Source of the DNA: Jaltomata sinuosa
Lineage: Eukaryota; Streptophyta; Magnoliopsida; Solanales; Solanaceae
NCBI GenBank assembly: GCA_003996215.1
Contig: QJPP01003136.1
Coordinates: forward strand, 1-64,000
Direction: 5' to 3'
DNA length: 64,000 nt
Position 1 is the first letter of the stretch; each line of letters opens with the position of its first letter. Position numbers and translations under genes: made by a program. The notes beneath the pieces are model-generated. The model was not told where the DNA came from. It worked only from the letters and a program-made list of their open reading frames with translations, and made no database searches. Shown here one piece after another: positions 10,691-20,889 of the stretch.

Positions 10691-11219
10691 TCACACAAAA
10701 TTTTTGGAGGGGTCTCCATTATTTTTCAATCAAAATCTAAACTAAAATCATACCATAGACTGCACTAAGTTCCTTTTCTTCTTTTACTACTCATAACCTA
10801 TACTAAACATGCCCGTTCAACAGAAATTAAAAATCCTTGGGGAAAGAACACAGGCAATAAAACCCCAAGGACTCGAGTACCTTGTGAGTATCCTCATGGG
10901 TTGCCTCCCATGCATCGCATGATTTAACATCGCGACATGATGCGAGTGTTTTGGCTACTCAGAATTTGCCAAAACACTCTACAAAAATACCATATGACCA
11001 CAGCTGCCCTCACCCCATCTAAAAAGTTGTGCATCATCCCCAATGCACTAAAAATGATAAGCAAGGGATACTAGGCACACTTAGGCGGTGTAGCATAAGT
11101 TGGGCCCATTGGATCGTTGCCCGTAGTCATATCTCCAACACGGACTACCTACGCAGTCCTCTCAACAACAATATCTGCTGCCTGTTCAGCTTTATCAACT
11201 GACACTCCCACAATAGAGT
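10691..11219 (-). other. Non-coding 3' part of the Athila-type element
   Basis: It contains one copy (10897-10985) of an approximately 85-bp repeat that is also found at 14816-14900 and 14940-15010 beside the pol end, including TGGGTTGCCTCCCA and TGTTTTGGCTACT. That link is why I attach this stretch to the element. No LTR terminus could be recognised here. Confidence 0.5.
10897..10985 (-). repeat. Copy 1 of an 85-bp element repeat (GGGAGGCAACCC)
   Basis: It starts TGGGTTGCCTCCCATGC, passes TTAACATCGCG and ends TTTGCCAAAACACTCT. The first two copies share most bases; the third (14940) is looser. On the element's own strand the core reads TGGGAGGCAACCCA, which I recall as common after pol in Athila elements. 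Confidence 0.75.
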
Positions 11220-13323
11220 CTAAAGAAGTTTCCTCTGTGGCGCCCGTGACACCACTTCCCGAGCCACCCATACCAATAGAGTCGATACGAATTGATGGAT
11301 GGCTAGGGATTCTTTTTCTACCTTAGTTTCTTGCTTCCGCCTCTTCTTTTCAGCTTTCTTTTCCTTTTTCTTCTGCAATTTAGGACTCAATGGGGCATTT
11401 TTATCCTGAACTTTCTTACCTCTTTTCTTTCTCTTTCTTGTAGGTTCAAGGTCAGTTTCAGTTGTTACGATTGGGTTACGAGGAGGGGAATGTGCCAGCA
11501 AATCAATGAAATCATCCTCTGCAGTCCTGACCTATGGTAGCTGAATATCCGGTACTTGTTTTTTGAACTGCATCTACATACGTGTGGACCTTTGCAAGCT
11601 CTGTCAGAATAGCAGTGAGGTCTGGAATAGTCAAATTCTGAAGCCTTTAATTCACCCTGATTTCTATGTTGTCCAACCGGTCATTTAGATTATCAATCGA
11701 TTTTTGGATCAGAGAAACAATATCAGCTATTTCCCTGCGGATTAATGGCTTCACGGAGTTTGAGAACCTCTTAATTTTTTCATCAGCATGAAAGATGACT
11801 TTATCAACCTTACTAAAAACCTCACTGGTGAAGAAATAAGACTGTCCTTGCTCACTGGATAGAGCGGACTGAGCTGAGGAGGATGAGCATGGTATGGCAG
11901 TAGAAGGGTCAGCAGCTGGTGCAATGTTCTCGTTAAACACAACCAAGGCATCAGGTGGCAAATCTCCACTAGGCTCAGGGAAAGTAGTACTCTCGGATGC
12001 TGCTGAATGAGCCCTCGCCCTTGCCACCATATTTATCGTATCTCGAATAAGGGCTATGTCTTGGAAACTAGTTGCCTGCACGATCCTGTCTACTCTTGTC
12101 ATCTCGGGCACCTCAGCTGCCTGGCATGATGAGTGACTAGGCAAGGGAATGGAATGGTTGTGGATGGCCGCAATGCCCTTTCTTTGATTTCCTCCGCATT
12201 AATGCGGGCAATGATAAGGTCATATATGGACATCATGGATGCAACCAAGAGGGCCCAGTCTGGAGTGAGAGTATTATCTGCCATAGTTGGTACCAATCGA
12301 TGTCTGACCACAGACTACCAGAACTTTCCAGCCATGTTCAATGATGGTTTGGTGATCTTTACAATGTTTGTCGTTAACCATGGTGGAATCTGTTGGTGAT
12401 AACTGAGGCAATCCATTTGTAAGGTATTTTCTTTCGTCTGAACTGCTCCAAACGTGCATCCAAATCCGACTGGGATGCTGGTGCTACAAAATTCAGGCCA
12501 TAAAGGAAACGTTGAATGGTGCGCTCCAAAATGTCTACCTAGACCCCCCTTACCTGCACTCTCTCCAAGGCCGGCTGCGACTTCAGACTCTTTCCCTTTT
12601 CACATATATTTGTTAGTGTAGCTGCGTATGCCGCATAAAAGTCACGAACCAGCATCGGGTTATATGGACCACCCGACTGACTCATCCACTGGAATCTATA
12701 GTGATCATACTACCCCTTGACGTCGGCCATGTTGTCTAACCCTGTAGATCTAATCTCAACCTTTTCATGGATGCTCCGCCTTGGGTGCCCTTTGTCAGTC
12801 AAAGCCAAGCCTTCATGGTAGATTCGGGATGTACCCTCAATAGTCCATCGGACCCTGTCCCGCACTCAGGTGTTTTTGAATCTAAAAGTAGGAGGAGATA
12901 CATGGATAGCCTTATCAACTTGTGGCTCTATTGTGGCAGGAACTTCTTCGGTGGCTTTGCTAGCATTTCCATTATCACTCTGGCTAGCACTTTCAGAATC
13001 TGACTCTGAACCTTTATTGTTCTTGCTGCCCAAACCTGTAGAATCCCCGGATTCAGACCTTTCGGACCCACTTTCTTGTGGTGATGAGCCAGAAGCAGAC
13101 TCACCCTCTCCTTCTTTAGACTGGGAGAGGTTGTCTGTGCTTGAACCTTCGCTTGCTGTCTAGCGGTCCGAGGTACTGCTTCTGGGTCAGAGTCAATAGT
13201 ATAAACCTCCTCGGATCCACTGTCTTCTAACTTAGAGTGTTCATCTTGTAGTTATCTTTTCTTTCGGATCATTGCCTATGAGTCCTTGGTTGTGACCTTC
13301 TTCTACGTATTCTTTGGTGGCAT
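11220..13323 (-). pseudogene. Third ORF of the Athila-type element; 'putative plant transposon protein' domain
   Basis: Reading starts at ATG 13323-13321, six bases after a predicted splice acceptor. An acidic, Ser-rich N-terminus (about 13200-12880; SGSSPQESGSESERSESG) is followed by a folded region: FYAAYAATLTNICEKGKSL near 12630, RVQVRGV and DILERTIQRFLYG. After a decayed stretch comes HRLVPTMADNTLTPDWALLVASMMS...FPCL (12300-12140). These match the domain annotated as putative plant transposon protein (Pfam PF20167 as I recall). The C-terminus has a heptad-like stretch (11850-11650) and then a strongly basic tail (11430-11270; KKKEKKAEKKRRKQE) suggesting nuclear localisation or nucleic-acid binding. 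Multiple stops and frame changes interrupt it. The function of this ORF family is unknown; no envelope-like features are visible. Confidence 0.75.
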
Positions 13324-14815
13324 GGTACCTGAGGGGTAGACCTTGTTAGTACAGAGAATTAAATATAAAACAGAAGTATAATATTGCAGGCACAGACTAC
13401 AGTTTATTATTATTTTATTATTATTTAATAATAGTATTAGGATTCGAATCCAGGTGGAGGGGTTTTTCTTGGTTGAATACAGAAATTCTGGTCATTGAAT
13501 AAATGAAACTTTGACGAATAACTAAAATTGTCAATATAATCGAATAATTCTATCCTGGCGATTATTTATGATCAAAAAAATGAAATTATGAAAACTCCTT
13601 TGTCTTATTTATGCTCTTCTTAAAAATCTACATACTATGTGGACCCGTAAACCAAGAATACGGATTGTTAACTAATTCGTGGTTCCAGGAGATCTTTTCA
13701 GTTACAGGAACCACGACTCACTTGACAGTCAGTGGTTCTGGACCATGGACCCATCCTATTGAGTCGTATTCTAGATTCAGAGCATGATCAAAAAAATAAT
13801 TCAACATTTGGTTAAGTAACCACGAATCATTAGACGGTCTGTAGTTGTGAACTACGGCTTGTCCTGTGAGTCGTAATCTATTCATCAGAGACCATCACTC
13901 GTCATCTCTGGGCAACCATTTTTACTATCAAAAACTCCCTCCTTCTTCAAATTTACACAGTTATACTCCAGTTTCACAACAAAAACTCCCAATAATTTTT
14001 TAAAAGTTCAAACCTATCACATATTACAGATCTTTAAAACCGTCATCTAGGGCTTTAAAAAAATTTCGATTTTTACTTTTAACAAGAGCCCTAACCTTGT
14101 TTTTATTTTAAGAAAGAGAACAGGGAGAGAAAACTTACCCTTGATGATCGACTCTCTCTTCAGAAAAAAAAAACAAAAACGGACTGAATTGATGGACTTT
14201 AAGTGTGTAATAGTATTGAAGAATCGATTTGATGAACAAAAAGGGAGTTTGAGTTGGATTGGGAGTGAACAAGGGATAATTTTTTTTGATTCTTTCCTTT
14301 TAAAAATGGCGGTTACCTATTGTGGAAGGGAAGAGGAAGAGAGAAGCCGGTCCGGGTTTAAGTTTTAAAATTTTGGCCAACCCGTGACCCGGCTGCTTAC
14401 TTTACCTAGGACCTATGAGTAAAAACTACGGTTCGTCTATCAGGAAGACGGTCCGTCGTACAACTCATGGTTCTTAGTTGTGTACTTACCTGCTCTCAGG
14501 GATGATGATAGGGTATACGGTCCGTCGTTATGAGGGACAGACCATCCTATTGAGTCGTCATCAGTCCCTTCAGAGACTTAGTAATTTTTGCTCCAGCGAT
14601 CATCTATTAATGTACGGTCTGTCTTTTGGAAGCACGGACCGTCCTGTCAGTCGTCGTTTCCCTTTTTAGAGACCCATCAATTTTACTCCTGGAACCACGA
14701 ATTTGTTTATGGTTCGTCATTCCGAAAAAAGGATCGTTAACTCATTCGTGATTTCTGGGGATCCCTGCACTAGTATTCTTTCCTTCTCACTTGCACAAAA
14801 AACAAACATTAGTCT
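13324..14815 (-). other. Spacer between pol and third ORF with repeated GGTCCGTC motifs
   Basis: No pol-like coding sequence. It contains loosely repeated blocks built on ACGGTCCGTC / GACCGTCCT / GAGTCGT (13640-13880 and 14410-14720). Similar blocks occur in the element's LTR at 21880-22130. The middle (13900-14380) looks like a gene leader on the minus strand: pyrimidine-rich, then AGAGAGTCGATCATCAAG and the splice donor. A TTA/ATT microsatellite-like run is at 13401-13440. Confidence 0.6.
13329..14138 (-). other. Predicted 810-bp leader intron before the third ORF
   Basis: On the minus strand a strong donor AAGG/GTAAGT has its GT at 14138-14137. A perfect TACTAAC branch-point consensus lies at 13351-13345 and the acceptor CCCCTCAG ends at 13329. 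The exon then begins GTACCATG, the start codon of the third ORF. The interval is AT-rich, as plant introns are. Splicing would give a short leader directly before the ORF. No transcript is available; this is a prediction from sequence signals. Confidence 0.6.
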
Positions 14816-15012
14816 TGGGTTGCCTCCCAAGCAACTCCTAATTTAACATCGCGTAACGACGCGAGTGTTTTGGCTACTTAGACTTCACCAAAACACTTCT
14901 TTAAAAGCAAAAATAAAAAAATAAAAAGAAAAAAATCCACGGGTTGCCTCCTATGCAGCGCCTGATTTAACGTCTTGGCATGACGCAGGTTGCTTGATTA
15001 CTCAGACTTCAT
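14815..15012 (-). repeat. Copies 2 and 3 of the 85-bp element repeat
   Basis: Copy 2 (14816-14900) starts inside TTGGGTTGCCTCCCAA (14815-14830), itself an inverted repeat, and ends CACCAAAACACTTCT. Copy 3 (14940-15010) starts CGGGTTGCCTCCTATGC and overlaps the last codons of pol. Between them is an A-rich run (14903-14937). Confidence 0.75.
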
Positions 15013-15528
15013 CAAGCTCCTTTGGTGGGAAAAATTCATCAAGGCTCCAGGTTTTAATTGTTTTGAGCTCCTCTGTTGTGCCAAAATAGGCTTTGATCCG
15101 CTTTCCATTAGCCTTGAACCTCTTCCCTCATGGTTTTCAAGTTCAACAGCCCCATGAGGAAGAACTTGTACCACCTTGAATGGTCCAATCCACTTGGACT
15201 TCAACTTGCCAGGAAACAGGCAAAGTCTAGAATTTAAAAGCAGGACCAAGTCACCCGGCTGGAAGTTTTTCTTTTCTATCCTTCGGTCATGGTACAACTT
15301 CATCTTCTCTTTATACAAGGCTGAACTTTCATACGCATTCAGACGGAACTCGTCCAACTCATTCAATTGCTCAAGCCACTGCAACGATGCCGCAGACCAA
15401 TCTAAGTTCAGCTTCTTCAATGCCCACATGGCCTTATGCTGTAACTCAACCGGAAGATGGCATGCCTTACCAAACACAAGCTGATATGGTGAAATACTTA
15501 TTGGGGTATTGAATGCAGTCCGGTACAC
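14998..15528 (-). pseudogene. Athila-type integrase C-terminal region, end of pol
   Basis: After a TAG, probably from CAG or TGG, that separates it from the core, this block reads YRTAFNTPISISPYQLVFGKACHLPVELQHKA, a signature of Athila and related Ty3/gypsy integrases. It continues with LNELDEFRLNAYESSALYKEKMKLYHDRRI, then FQPGDLVLLLNSR and LFPGKLKSKWIGPFKVVQVLPHGAVEL, an SH3-like DNA-binding module with the GPF variant of GPY/F. There is no chromodomain, as expected for a non-chromovirus. The stop at 14998 ends pol. Confidence 0.88.
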
Positions 15529-16035
15529 CTACAAAGCATCATCTAACTTTTGCGACCAATCCTTTCTATTTGCATTGACAGTCTTGGACATGATTGACTT
15601 TATCTCTCTGTTGGAAACCTCCACTTTCCCACTCGTCTGAGGATGATAAGGAGTTGCAACTCTGTGCTTAACTCCATATTTCTCAAGTAACGCCTGAAAC
15701 AGCTTATTGCAAAAGAGAGAGCCTCCATCCCTAATTATTGCTCTTGGCGTAACAAACCTGGAGAAGATGTTCTTTTTCAAGAACGCTGACACACTTGCCT
15801 TCATTACTGGGAAGTGCAACCGCCTCCACCAACTTAGATACATAGTCCATAGCCACCAATATGTACCAGTTTCCATTGGACATCATAAAAGGACCCATGA
15901 AGCCTATACCCTAAACGTCAAACAACTCAATCACAAGGATGGGATTTAGGGGAAGCTCATGCCTCCTTGATATGACTCCTTCCCTTTGACATCAGTTGCA
16001 AGCCTTAGAAAACTCATGGGCTTCTTTATGAATAG
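15529..16035 (-). pseudogene. Athila-type integrase catalytic core
   Basis: The reading shows part of the DDE core. FVTPRAIIRDGGSLFCN carries the second Asp, and VATPYHPQTSGKVEVSNREIKSIM carries the Glu. The first Asp block is in a different frame near 15880-15950, because a frameshift and small losses disrupt the start of the core. The segment between the zinc finger and the core (15880-16035) cannot be read continuously. Confidence 0.85.
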
Positions 16036-16323
16036 TCAGCCAATAGTAGCCGCATGAGGTTCGGATACCACTAGGATGACCCAAATAGGGGATGAATGGC
16101 AAGCCTCTAGTATCTCCATCATCTCAGCTTTCGGCACACATCTACGGATCATAGTATCAGCACACACACGGAACAAGAATGGATCCTCCCAGAAATACTT
16201 CTTGACATCAAACATGAATTTTCTCCTTTGATGAATAGACATATCATCAGGCACCAAATCACTTGCCAAATAATTGGCAAAGTCAGCAAACCATGGGATC
16301 AAATCTTGAGATGCGGCTAACAC
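16036..16323 (-). pseudogene. Linker to integrase and zinc-finger region
   Basis: It follows RNase H after a TAA at 16324-16326. It reads PWFADFANYLASDLVPDDMSIHQRRKFMFDVKKYFWEDPFLFRVCADTMIRRCVP, the conserved linker between RNase H and integrase in Athila-type elements, then EMMEILEACHSSPIWVI. The His of the HHCC finger is seen (CHSSP), but the frame is lost within the finger near 16060. Confidence 0.87.
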
Positions 16324-16806
16324 TTATTCGTCAGGATACCAATTATCTATCTCCTGCTCATCATTCAGCTTCAACATTGCCTCATCTTCCAGTCTAGACA
16401 AGTGGTCTGCTACTTGATTCTCTGTACCCTTTCGATCCTTGACTTCAAAATCAAACTCTTGTAGCAGTAACACCCATCTAATCAGCCTTGGCTTAGCATC
16501 CTTTTTTGCCATGAGATAATGAAGAGATGCATGGTCAGTATGCACCACCACCTTGGTGCCGAGCAAATAGGATCTAAATTTTTTGAAAGCAAAGACCACA
16601 ACAAGCAGCTCATGTTCAGTGACAGTATAGTTCTTTTGAGCCGAGTTAAGTGCTTTGCTAGCATAGTATATATGATGAAGAATCTTTTTGCGTCTCTGAC
16701 CTAGGGCTGCTCCTAGCACCACTCTACTACCATCGCACATAACCTCAAAAGGTTGAGACCAATCAGGAGAAATAATGATAGGAGCTGAGACCAACTTTTC
16801 TTTAAG
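16324..16806 (-). pseudogene. Athila-type RNase H
   Basis: RNase H degrades the RNA strand of the cDNA hybrid. Visible motifs are FEVMCDGSRVVLGAALGQR, with the first catalytic Asp, YTVTEHELLVVVFAFKKFRSYLLG, with the Glu, VHTDHASLHYLMAKKDAK, with the second Asp, and KGTENQVADHLSRLE, ending the domain. The block is open for 156 codons. Confidence 0.9.
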
Positions 16807-17678
16807 TCATTCGAATGCCTTCAAGCATGCATCATCAAACACAAACTTTACCTCCTTCTCCAATAATTTGCACAATGGATTAGAAATTTTGGAGAAATCC
16901 TTGATAAACCTCCTATAGAAACCAGCATGCCCCAAAAAGCTTCGAATCCCCTTTACAAAAACTGGTGGAGGCAAATTTCTAATCACCTCAATCTTCGCTT
17001 TGTCGACCTCAATACCCTTCTTGGAGATCCTATGGCTAAGCACTATGCCCTCTTTCACCATGAAGTGACACTTTCCCATTTCAGCACCAGATTAGACTCT
17101 TCACATTGTTTCAGCACACAACTCAGATGATCCAAACAATCTTCAAAAGAGTCACCCACTACAGAAAAGTCATCCATAAATACCTCAATATATAGTTTTC
17201 TCCACCATGTCTGAGAAAATAGACATCATACAACGCTGAAATATCGCTGCTGCATTGCAAAACTGAAAGGCATCCTCTTGAAAGCAAATGTCCCATATGG
17301 ATAGGTGAAAGTGGTCTTCTCTTGGTCTTCAGGAGCAATCAAAATCTGATTGTATCCCGAATAACCATCAAGAAAACAATACCATCCTTTACCTGCAAGA
17401 CGGTCTAACATCTGATCCATGAACGACATTGGAAAATGGTCCTTCTCAGTCCAAGCATTCATCTTCCTATAATCCATGCATATGCGGCAGCCTGTGACTG
17501 GCCTCATCGAAATCAACTCATTTTTTGCGTTTGGGACTACAGTAATCCTACCCTTCTTTGGCACACACTGAACCGGGCTCACCCACTTGCTGTCCGTAAT
17601 AGGATAAACCACACCTGCATCCAGCTACTTAATAATCTCTTTCTTGACGACCTCTTGCATAGGCTAATTCAACCTACG
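16807..17678 (-). pseudogene. Athila-type reverse transcriptase
   Basis: From the 5' side it reads VVKKEIIK, stop, LDAGVVYPITDSKWVSPVQCVPKKGRI, then GCRICMDYRKMNAWTEKDHFPMSFMDQMLDRLAGKGWYCFLDGYSGYNQI, with the first catalytic Asp, and TTFTYPYGTFAFKRMPF. A one-base loss at about 17255 and a second shift near 17195 break the frame on both sides of the FMDD box, which lies at about 17163-17174. The thumb then reads in a third stretch (17079-16807): GIVLSHRISKKGIEVDKAKIEVI and IRSFLGHAGFYRRFIKDFSKI. Confidence 0.9.
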
Positions 17679-18713
17679 CTAGCGCTCAATACTCAGAATA
17701 GAATCTGGCACTAGCTGAATTTTATGTGTACAGATTCCAGGCAGAATCCCAATAATGTCTGCAATGGTCCAACCAATATCCCTCTTAAACTTCATCAACA
17801 CAGAAACCAGAGCCTCAACCTGCCCTTCAACTAAATCTGTAGCAATAATAACTGACAAGGTCTCATTTTCTCCAAGGAACACGTACCGAAGATGGGTTGG
17901 AAGCGCTTTGAGCTCCAAGACTGGCGGCTCCTCAATAGATGGTCTGGCAGGCGGTGTCTGTCTATTTTTCAAGTCCAAGTCAAGCTTCTTTGGAGCATAG
18001 CTGTAAGACCCTATACCTGCTAGTGCTTCAACCATCTCTTCATACTCATCAATGTCATCTCCTTGAAATTTCATAATCACAGCCGCAAGTGCCTAAACAC
18101 CAAGTCTCTCCTCAACTGGCATAATTAACTAATCCTCATCAACCACATCAATAACTAAAACCACTCGCATGTTGTTATGATGCTTCATAGACTGGCAGAC
18201 ATTAAAAGTAAGAACCTCATCATTTAATCCAAACTTTATCTGGCCAGTCTCTAAGTGAACAAGTGCACGTTCAGTAGTAAGGAATGGTCTCCCCAAGATG
18301 ATAGGAACTTCAAAATCCACCTCACAGTCAAGAATCACAAAATTTACAAGGAAGATAAAAGTATCAAATTTCACAAGCACATCATAGAGAATCACTACGG
18401 GCCTTTTCATTGTGCGATCTACCATAAAAAGCCGCATTGTAGTCAGTTTGGGAGATCCCAAGCCTAACTAATTAAAAACTACTAGCGGCATTAGATTGAT
18501 GCTTTCACCCAGATCACACAATGCCTTAGCAAAGTAGAATGCTCGGATTATGCACGGAATAGTGAAAGCTCCAGGATCTTCTTTTTTCTGCACCAAAGAA
18601 TGAGAGGCTATTGCACTACAATAATGCATATTATCCACAGGGTCCAAACTGACAGATATTTTTCTAGTCACTAGATCCTTCATAAACTTAGCATATCCAG
18701 CCATCTGCTCCAA
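17679..18713 (-). pseudogene. Athila-type protease and RT approach
   Basis: It includes the retropepsin-like region FAKALCDLGESINLMPLVVF (about 18530-18470), where the usual D-S/T-G appears as DLGES and may be damaged. Next come MVDRTMKRPVVILYDVLVKFDTFIF, VDFEVPIILGRPFLTTERALV and LNDEVLTFNVCQSMKH. After two stops the spacer continues through DDIDEYEEMVEAL, KLDLDLKNRQTPPARPSIEEPPVLELKALPTHLRYVFLGENETLSVIIA and MKFKRDIGWTIADIIGI. That is the standard sequence between protease and RT in Athila-type polyproteins. Four in-frame stops occur here, all TAG. Confidence 0.88.
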
Positions 18714-20757
18714 TGCTTCAACTGAAAGAATGTTGACTGAAAGTTATTTTAGCATGGAGATGAACTTGTGAGATTTGCCGTCCTCAACCTCTTTCTTCAA
18801 TAACTGTGTGTAAGGTGGATGAGGCAATGTCATGGGTTTCAGGACCGGTGCATCCCCTTTGCTCTTTACTTTCAACTCAGAAGATTTCCGCTCACTTAGC
18901 CCTTCGCCACTATTTTTTTCCTCAGACTCGGTCACAACTTCAGCATCCTCCTTTTCAACTTTGGCTAGCTCATCAATAACTATAGACATTGGAGGATCAA
19001 CAGTCTGCTTTCTGCTTTTGGTGGTCACATCCATAACCTATCGATCATTCTTAGGATTCTGAATGGTGTCACTTGGGAGAGTCCCTTTTTGGCGAGGATT
19101 CATGCTAGTGGACATCTGGTGGATTTGCGTCTCGACCTACTTTATAGAAACAGAATGGGAATCCACTCTCTGACTAATATTTGAGAGGTCAGCTTTTATC
19201 TCTTTCATGCTTGCATCCGTAGAATCCACCTTATGAAACACTTTATTGAGCAGCTCCCTCATGGTAGGTTGTTCAGGTCTATCTTCACGATTTCCATGAG
19301 GGACATAAAGACCACTTTTATCATTCTTGTATCCATCCTTTTTGTGCCAGTCACCATCCCTGTCTCTAGCTCTGCTCCTATCTCTGTAGCTAGACCGATT
19401 GTAGTATTCATGTCTATCTCTGTTCTAACCTTTATTTCCTTTACCAGAGACCCGAAAACCTACCCCTTGATCATTCAGATAACTAACCTCCTCTTTAGTT
19501 GAGTAATTGTCTGGCCTTGGTGCTTTCCCTTGTGAGCCGATGGCTTTCACCTTCTCTACTCCCTCACTTAGGAATTTCTTTGCAAGTAACCCAACACTCG
19601 TGTTCATCTCAACAATTTCCTATTTTAAGTCTTGGAGTTCATTGAAATCGATGTACTTACCAACTGCATAAGTACCTGCTGGGGTCTCTGACTCTCTGGT
19701 GTGCCATGCTCTGTTGGTTTTGGCGACTCTGTCCAGCATCTTGGAAGCTTCAAAATATGCATTCTCCATGAATGCTCCTCCAGTTACAGTGTCAGCTATT
19801 GCTTTTGTGTTGGCGTTCAATGATTTGTAGAAGATCTCCATTAGATGCCTTGAAGAAATTCCGTGTCTCAGAACTTGCTTCAACTTCTTCTTGAACCTCA
19901 ACTAAGCCTCAGATAATGCATGTGCAAGTAGCTGCTTGAAATTGTAGACCTCTTGTTTCATCTGCAACATCCTTGATGGAGGAAAGAACCGCTCCAAAAA
20001 CTGAGTCTTCAGCTCATGCCATGTGTATATGGAATTATCCGGTAGTTCTGAGAGCCACGCAGTCACCTCATCGATTAATGAGAAGGGAATCAACCTCAGT
20101 CTAATAGCATCTTGCCCCACTCCTGGTAGACTATACGCCTTGCAAATCTGAGTAAAATTATTCACATGAAGATTTGCATCTTCTGTAGGTTTTCCAGCAT
20201 ACAGTCCCATATGGTTCATCCCTAGCAACAGCACCAAAATTTGACACACCCAATTTACACCTCCTTTCAGAAGCGTAAGCGGTCGCAGATCAAATATAGA
20301 ACCCAACAAAGGTTGGGGTCGATCCCACAGTCATTGGTGGAAACACTATGGGTCCAGTAATGTCCAATTCCCTCTCCTCCTCCTCATCATCATAATCATA
20401 GTAGCGAGGGGCTTACCTGGGCTGTTGTATCTGATGACCCCTATTCTGCGGGAAAATTTATCTAGCTATTGTCTCATCTCGGTCAGCTTATTGTCGTGCT
20501 TGCCTTGCTTGCTCAGCTTCCGCTTTTTGAGTTACAAGGTCGGCTGCAATTTGAGCATCTTCAGCAGCAAGGGTTGCTTTCCCTGCCTTTTTCCTTTGCT
20601 CAGATTCCTTGTTCCTCTGTTTAGCTTCAGCCAACTACCGAGCTGTGATCTTCTCCTGTTTCTCATGCTCTCCCTCTTTAGCGATGTTTCTTAGGGTTTT
20701 GGGGAGCTCAGGATCGTATGGGATCAAGGGATTTCCTTGACTCCTTGTACTAGGCAT
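18714..20757 (-). pseudogene. gag: Athila-type gag, interrupted by an LTR-derived patch
   Basis: Gag starts at ATG 20757-20755 (MPSTRSQGNPLIPYDPELPKTL), runs through a coiled, Lys/Glu/Ala-rich region (20650-20480) and an acidic DYDDEEERELDITGPIVF stretch near 20380. At 20330-20219 a 112-bp segment like the LTR end plus primer site replaces gag sequence. True gag resumes with YAGKPTEDANLHVNNFTQICKAYSLPG, DAIRLRLIPFSLIDEVTAWLSELP and FLERFFPPSRMLQMKQEV. Then follow the C-terminal parts MENAYFEASKMLDRVAKTNRAW and an Arg/Asp-rich tail. Ten in-frame stops in this stretch are TAG or TAA, most explicable as CAG, CAA or TGG mutated by a transition. A 40-codon N-terminal extension readable from 20309 is an artefact of the patch. 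Confidence 0.87.
20219..20330 (-). repeat. 112-bp duplicate of LTR end and primer site inside gag
   Basis: It aligns over its full length with 20867-20978 at the true LTR/primer-site boundary, with only scattered substitutions and no length difference in the outer ends. It contains a decayed primer site (CCTAGCAACAGCACCA) and the last 89 or so bases of the LTR. Spacing between copies is 648 bp. Confidence 0.9.
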
Positions 20758-20866
20758 ACACAAGTGTGAAACCTGTAGAACAAAACAAAAACAACAGAAA
20801 AAGTAAAATCAGGAAACAAGGACTAATAGTGAAATAAACAGAATCTCTCTTAATCCTATACCGTAT

Positions 20867-20884
20867 TCCCTGGCAACGGCGCCA
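20867..20884 (-). other. Primer binding site, tRNA-Asp type (Athila)
   Basis: On the minus strand it reads TGGCGCCGTTGCCAGGGA, five bases after the LTR end. TGGCGCCGTTGCCGGGGA is the primer site I associate with Athila elements; this differs at one position. Confidence 0.85.
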
Positions 20885-20889
20885 AAATT

